From positions 1,142,081-1,206,080 of the forward strand of contig NZ_JAKCFI010000003.1 of NCBI RefSeq assembly GCF_021412625.1: DNA of 64,000 bases, read 5' to 3'. Position numbers and translations under genes: made by a program. This document shows, one piece after another, positions 61,230 through 64,000 of the stretch (position 1 is the stretch's first letter; every line of letters begins with the position of its first letter). The DNA comes from Myxococcus stipitatus (lineage in GTDB: Bacteria; Myxococcota; Myxococcia; Myxococcales; Myxococcaceae). Under the pieces are notes generated by a model that did no database searches, was not told where the DNA came from, and was given only the letters and a program-made list of their open reading frames with translations.

Positions 61230-61274
61230 GGCGGCGGGACGCTTACCCCGGCGGACGGCCGGGCGCACGTGGCA

Positions 61275-61499
61275 TCAGCGCTCCTGGGGCCACTCGCCCA
61301 TCAGTTCGTCCTGGCGTTCCTTGGGGTTGGACGTCCACGCGTAGTCCTCCGGGATGTGGCCGCCGCCGTGCTGCGCGCGGCCGTCCCAGCTCACCAGTTC
61401 GGTGAGGAAGCGCTCGTCGTCCTCTTCCGTCACCTCGGGGCGGTTGTCGAAGAGGGTGAAGGGCGTGTCCAGGGGATGGTCGGGGATGAGGATGGGCAT
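61275..61499 (-). CDS. Small conserved protein of unknown function
   Basis: A 74-residue acidic protein (MPILIPDHPLDTPFTLFDNR; then many Glu/Asp). The ATG at 61499 has GGAG about 6 bases upstream. It carries no signal or membrane segment and no recognised domain. First gene of the likely three-gene operon with the proteins ending at 60468 and 59904. Divergent from the tail-anchored protein gene across 170 bp. Confidence 0.72.
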   Translation of the reverse strand: MPILIPDHPLDTPFTLFDNRPEVTEEDDERFLTELVSWDGRAQHGGGHIPEDYAWTSNPKERQDELMGEWPQER

Positions 61500-61669
61500 G
61501 GCGGCTCCGAGCGGCGGTTCGCGCGTGGCGCCGTATGTCGGCGGGTCCACAACGCTCACGCCTCTCAAGCTACGCAGGCGGAGTGGGGCGAGGGAGCGTC
61601 CGGAGCCGGGCGGGCGAGGGCCCGTTCGTCTTCCGTTTCCGTGCCACCGACCCTAGTCTCCCCCTCCTG

Positions 61670-62341
61670 ATGGCAGACCCCTCGCCGGAGACGTTGAAGA
61701 CCGCGGTGCAGGCGCTCGGCCGCGTCCACGCGGTGGAGGGCCCTCCCGGAGAGAATGGCCTGCGCACCGTCTGGCACCTGGGCACGCACGGCGCGGAGCT
61801 GATGTCCCTGGTGGACACCGAGGGCCGGGTGCGGCGGCAGGAGCTGACGCTGCTGGAGGACCACTACATGTGGGCCAGCGGCGAGGGCGTGCGCACCGGG
61901 CGCGTGGAGCCCGGAGAGGGCCCGCAGGTGGGCGCGGCGTCGGCCGTGGTGCGGGCGGATGCCCAGCTGATGCCGAACCGGCTGATGCGCGCCGCGCTCG
62001 CGCTGGGGACCTATACGGGGCAGGACCGCTACATCCTCCACATCCAGCGCGTGCTGGCGCTGGCGCGCGAGGGGCTCGAGCTGGGGGCCGCCGCCCAGGC
62101 GGCGCGCGCGTCGCAGCGGCCCTCGGAGCCCACGCTGCCGGGGCTGGCGCCCGCCCCGGTCGCGCCGGTGGCCGAACCCGCGCCCGTCGCCCCGAGCGCT
62201 CAGGCCCGGCTGGTGCACGGCGCGCCCCACCCGAACGAGGTGGCGCCGCCGGTGGAGCGGCGTTCGGAGGGCGTGGTGATGGTGGTGGTGCTCGGCGTGG
62301 GATTGCTGCTCGGGTTGCTGTTGCTCAGCTGGCTGCTCTGA
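61670..62341 (+). CDS. Tail-anchored protein of unknown function
   Basis: A 223-residue protein. The first 150 residues form a soluble domain (TLKTAVQALGRVHAVEGPPG; NGLRTVWHLGTHGAELMSLV), followed by a Pro/Ala-rich linker and a single C-terminal helix (GVVMVVVLGVGLLLGLLLLS) that should anchor the protein in the membrane facing the cytoplasm. Its last 142 bp overlap, on the opposite strand, the end of the membrane protein at 62200-63282. Family not recognised. Confidence 0.82.
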   Translation: MADPSPETLKTAVQALGRVHAVEGPPGENGLRTVWHLGTHGAELMSLVDTEGRVRRQELTLLEDHYMWASGEGVRTGRVEPGEGPQVGAASAVVRADAQLMPNRLMRAALALGTYTGQDRYILHIQRVLALAREGLELGAAAQAARASQRPSEPTLPGLAPAPVAPVAEPAPVAPSAQARLVHGAPHPNEVAPPVERRSEGVVMVVVLGVGLLLGLLLLSWLL

Positions 62342-63282
62342 GCCGGCGCGACCTCGAGCCCCAACAACCGCAGCATGTCCAGCGTGTCGGGCATGGCGCC
62401 CCGGGCGCGGTGACGGGCCGCGTGCGCGCTCGCGCCGATGGCCCGCACCGGATGCGCGTCCATGACGAGCAGGGCCGCCACCACCGCCACCGGCACCAGC
62501 CGCGAGGACCAGCCGCGTCTCGCGGTGGCCGCGCGCCTGCGTCCGTGCGCCAGCAGCAGCGCGCCCAGCAGCGCCAGCAGCGAGGTGAGGGTCCACCGCG
62601 CCACGCGCAGCTGCGAGGCCATGTCCATCCCGGAGGCGACCCACTCCGCGCGCGTCGCGACCGGGACGGCGCCCAGGCCGGTCAGCATCTCGAAGAAGTG
62701 TCGGGCCTCCAACGCGCCCACCAGGGCCACGGCGGAGAAGGACGCCGTCATGCCGCTGGCCAGCAACAGGCCCCTCGCCCGGCGCCGCCCGTTCGGGCCC
62801 TCGTCGCACGCGAAGCCCACGCCCGACAGCGCCAGCCCCAGGGACAGGCCCAGCAGCAGCGCCGCGCTGGCCCACGCGCCCAGCAACCTGGGCGCCATCG
62901 CCTGGCCCGTGCTCGCCGCCACCGCGAGCACCGTGGTCCCCGTCGCCAGGCGGTTCAGGCCGTGCATCGCCTGGTCCACTTTGACCTCCGTGCCCAGCAG
63001 CCCCACCATCCACGGCAGCGTCGCCATGCCCATCATCACCATCAGCGGCACCCGGCGCCCCAGGCTCATGCACGCCAGCGCCACCGACAGCAGCGGCAGC
63101 TCCACCAGCAGCGTGAGGCCCACCCCCGCGGCGAACGGGCCCGCGGCCTCCACCACGCCCAGGCTCCGCCCCGTGCCCTGCAGCCAGGGCGTCAGCGCGA
63201 AACACCAGAAGAAGACCGTGAGTGGCACGGACGACGCCACGGACAGGCCGGGCGCGAGACGAAGCCGGAGAGGAACAAGCAT
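62200..63282 (-). CDS. Polytopic membrane protein of unknown function
   Basis: A 360-residue inner-membrane protein with about seven to eight hydrophobic helices between residues 12 and 290 (for example LSVASSVPLTVFFWCFALTP, RVPLMVMMGMATLPWMVGLL, WTLTSLLALLGALLLAH). The C-terminal 47 residues are Ser/Thr/Pro-rich and lie antisense to the C-terminal helix of the tail-anchored protein. The open frame simply continues there, so the true end is not independently supported; the ATG at 63282 (MLVPLRLRLAPG) begins the hydrophobic part. No family recognised. Confidence 0.72.
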   Translation of the reverse strand: MLVPLRLRLAPGLSVASSVPLTVFFWCFALTPWLQGTGRSLGVVEAAGPFAAGVGLTLLVELPLLSVALACMSLGRRVPLMVMMGMATLPWMVGLLGTEVKVDQAMHGLNRLATGTTVLAVAASTGQAMAPRLLGAWASAALLLGLSLGLALSGVGFACDEGPNGRRRARGLLLASGMTASFSAVALVGALEARHFFEMLTGLGAVPVATRAEWVASGMDMASQLRVARWTLTSLLALLGALLLAHGRRRAATARRGWSSRLVPVAVVAALLVMDAHPVRAIGASAHAARHRARGAMPDTLDMLRLLGLEVAPAQSSQLSNSNPSSNPTPSTTTITTPSERRSTGGATSFGWGAPCTSRA

Positions 63283-63320
63283 TCCAGGAGAGAGTAGGCT
63301 CTCCTGCTTATCCTGGTAAT

Positions 63321-63698
63321 TCAGACCGGGGGACGACCGATCAGCCAGTACGCGACGCTGCACAGCGTGCCAACGACGGGCGAGACGAGGGCGCCGAGGT
63401 AGAAGAAGGGAGGACAGCCGCTCTCGCCACAGCCGAATCGCGAGTATGCGAGGGCCCCCGCGACGAGCAGCGGCGCGTTCATTCCGATGAGGAAGACGCC
63501 CAGGCCGCGCAGCACGAGCCCCCGGTACCAGGTCCGTGTCCACAGCCGGAAGACGACGGGGAGCAGCAGCAGGGTCAGCGTCGCCGCGCCGGCCAGCTCG
63601 AGTCGCCGCGCCGACACCGCCACACACGCCAGCGCCGCGAGCGCCAGCGCGGGCACCAGCAGCAGGGCGTTGAGGGACAGGGGCTCCCGGGGACGCAT
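63321..63698 (-). CDS. Small polytopic membrane protein
   Basis: A 125-residue protein with about four membrane helices: NALLLVPALALAALACVAVS, LAGAATLTLLLLPVVFRLW, GVFLIGMNAPLLVAGALAYS and GALVSPVVGTLCSVAYWLIG. Loop cysteines (FGCGESGCPPF) may form a disulfide. ATG at 63698 chosen because the hydrophobic part begins just after it. It ends 38 bp before the start of the larger membrane protein on the same strand. Function unknown. Confidence 0.75.
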   Translation of the reverse strand: MRPREPLSLNALLLVPALALAALACVAVSARRLELAGAATLTLLLLPVVFRLWTRTWYRGLVLRGLGVFLIGMNAPLLVAGALAYSRFGCGESGCPPFFYLGALVSPVVGTLCSVAYWLIGRPPV

Positions 63699-63804
63699 TG
63701 GACCGGGGCACGACGCTGGCAGAGCGGGTGCGCGGAGGCAAGCGCGGTGGAGGTGCCCCGGGGGCTTGGCCCGTCGGCGGTTCGACGGCAGGCTCACGGC
63801 GCGC

Positions 63805-63870
63805 ATGAGCATCGAACAGGGCGAAGGGGACTTGCTGGTCGCGCCGGTGGACGCACTCGTCGACCGCTAG
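63805..63870 (+). pseudogene. Truncated macro-domain gene, probably cut by an insertion sequence
   Basis: From ATG 63805 the frame encodes MSIEQGEGDLLVAPVDALV and then stops at 63870. The segment GDLLVAPVDALV matches the start of macro (ADP-ribose-binding) domain proteins, which read GDLLxAxVDALVNxVN; homology breaks off where VNxVN should follow. A transposase C-terminus begins 13 bp beyond on the other strand, so an insertion after about codon 19 is the simplest explanation. The rest of the gene would lie beyond the window. The match is short, so this is a tentative call. Confidence 0.5.
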
Positions 63871-63882
63871 GCGCAATGCCGG

Positions 63883-64000
63883 TCAGTTAGGGCGGGGGCG
63901 CTTCACCCACTTCTTGTCGTAGTTGCTCATCTTTATCTTTACGACTCGTGGGTAGCGCCTCTCGCTTCTTCGTTCCGGTAGCAGCAGCAGTCCCAGGTGC
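63883..64000 (-). mobile_element. 3' end of an IS transposase gene (runs off window edge)
   Basis: Reading the minus strand from the window edge to the TGA at 63883-63885 gives 38 residues including RRYPRVVKIKMSNYDKKW and ending KRPRPN. The pattern YPRVVKxKMSN is typical of the extreme C-terminus of IS4-type DDE transposases. Local base composition is lower in GC than the flanking genes. The insertion sequence end (and any terminal repeat) should lie between 63858 and 63883; the other end is outside the window. Confidence 0.75.

Overview
The window looks like a chromosomal segment of a myxobacterium (Myxococcus/Corallococcus/Pyxidicoccus type). It is very GC-rich with strong third-codon-position GC bias. 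Genes are packed head to tail with many ATGA/GTGA overlaps. There are many large hybrid histidine kinases and single-domain receivers, a Ser/Thr kinase fused to accessory domains, and several lipoproteins. Assignments come from reading translated sequence and motifs; no database search was run.

Layout. (1) 17-2696, minus: secreted protein, AtoE-family transporter, glutathione transferase. (2) 2930-11435, minus: an inorganic-carbon uptake operon (SulP transporter, DabA with an intact zinc site, NuoL-like DabB, an additional NuoM-like membrane subunit, coiled-coil lipoprotein). (3) 11597-12858, plus: ECF sigma factor and probable anti-sigma factor, divergent from the carbon operon. (4) 12917-27439, plus: a long signalling block. 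It holds a double KaiC ATPase, receiver, unknown protein, 1966-residue HAMP-array hybrid kinase, CheR, CheB-like protein without its nucleophile, receiver-PAS protein, winged-helix protein, two three-TM proteins, PhoX-like protein and aldo/keto reductase. (5) 27592-34100: GAF kinase, methyltransferase, S41 peptidase, lipoprotein. (6) 34101-34957: a gene-free stretch with a 44-bp tandem repeat. (7) 34958-40981: Ser/Thr kinase, UbiB/ABC1 kinase, receiver, PAS kinase, LuxR-type regulator. (8) 41046-42931: tryptophan-dioxygenase-like protein and methyltransferase. (9) 43118-49560, minus: five-haem lipoprotein, FIST protein, hybrid kinase, receiver. (10) 49822-55028: membrane kinase and RapA-like SNF2 ATPase. 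(11) 55185-59413: TadE/TadG-type operon. (12) 59415-63698: VOC protein and small conserved or membrane proteins. (13) 63805-64000: what looks like a macro-domain gene cut off after about 20 codons by an insertion sequence, whose transposase C-terminus runs off the edge.

How the genes work together. SulP, DabA, DabB and the NuoM-like protein probably form an energy-coupled bicarbonate/CO2 system. The HAMP kinase, CheR, CheB-like and receiver proteins are translationally coupled and should form one phosphorelay. The haem lipoprotein, FIST, kinase and receiver genes look like one sensory operon. A 23-bp direct-repeat motif found 60-73 bp upstream of two distant detoxification-type genes (glutathione transferase and VOC protein) suggests a shared regulator.
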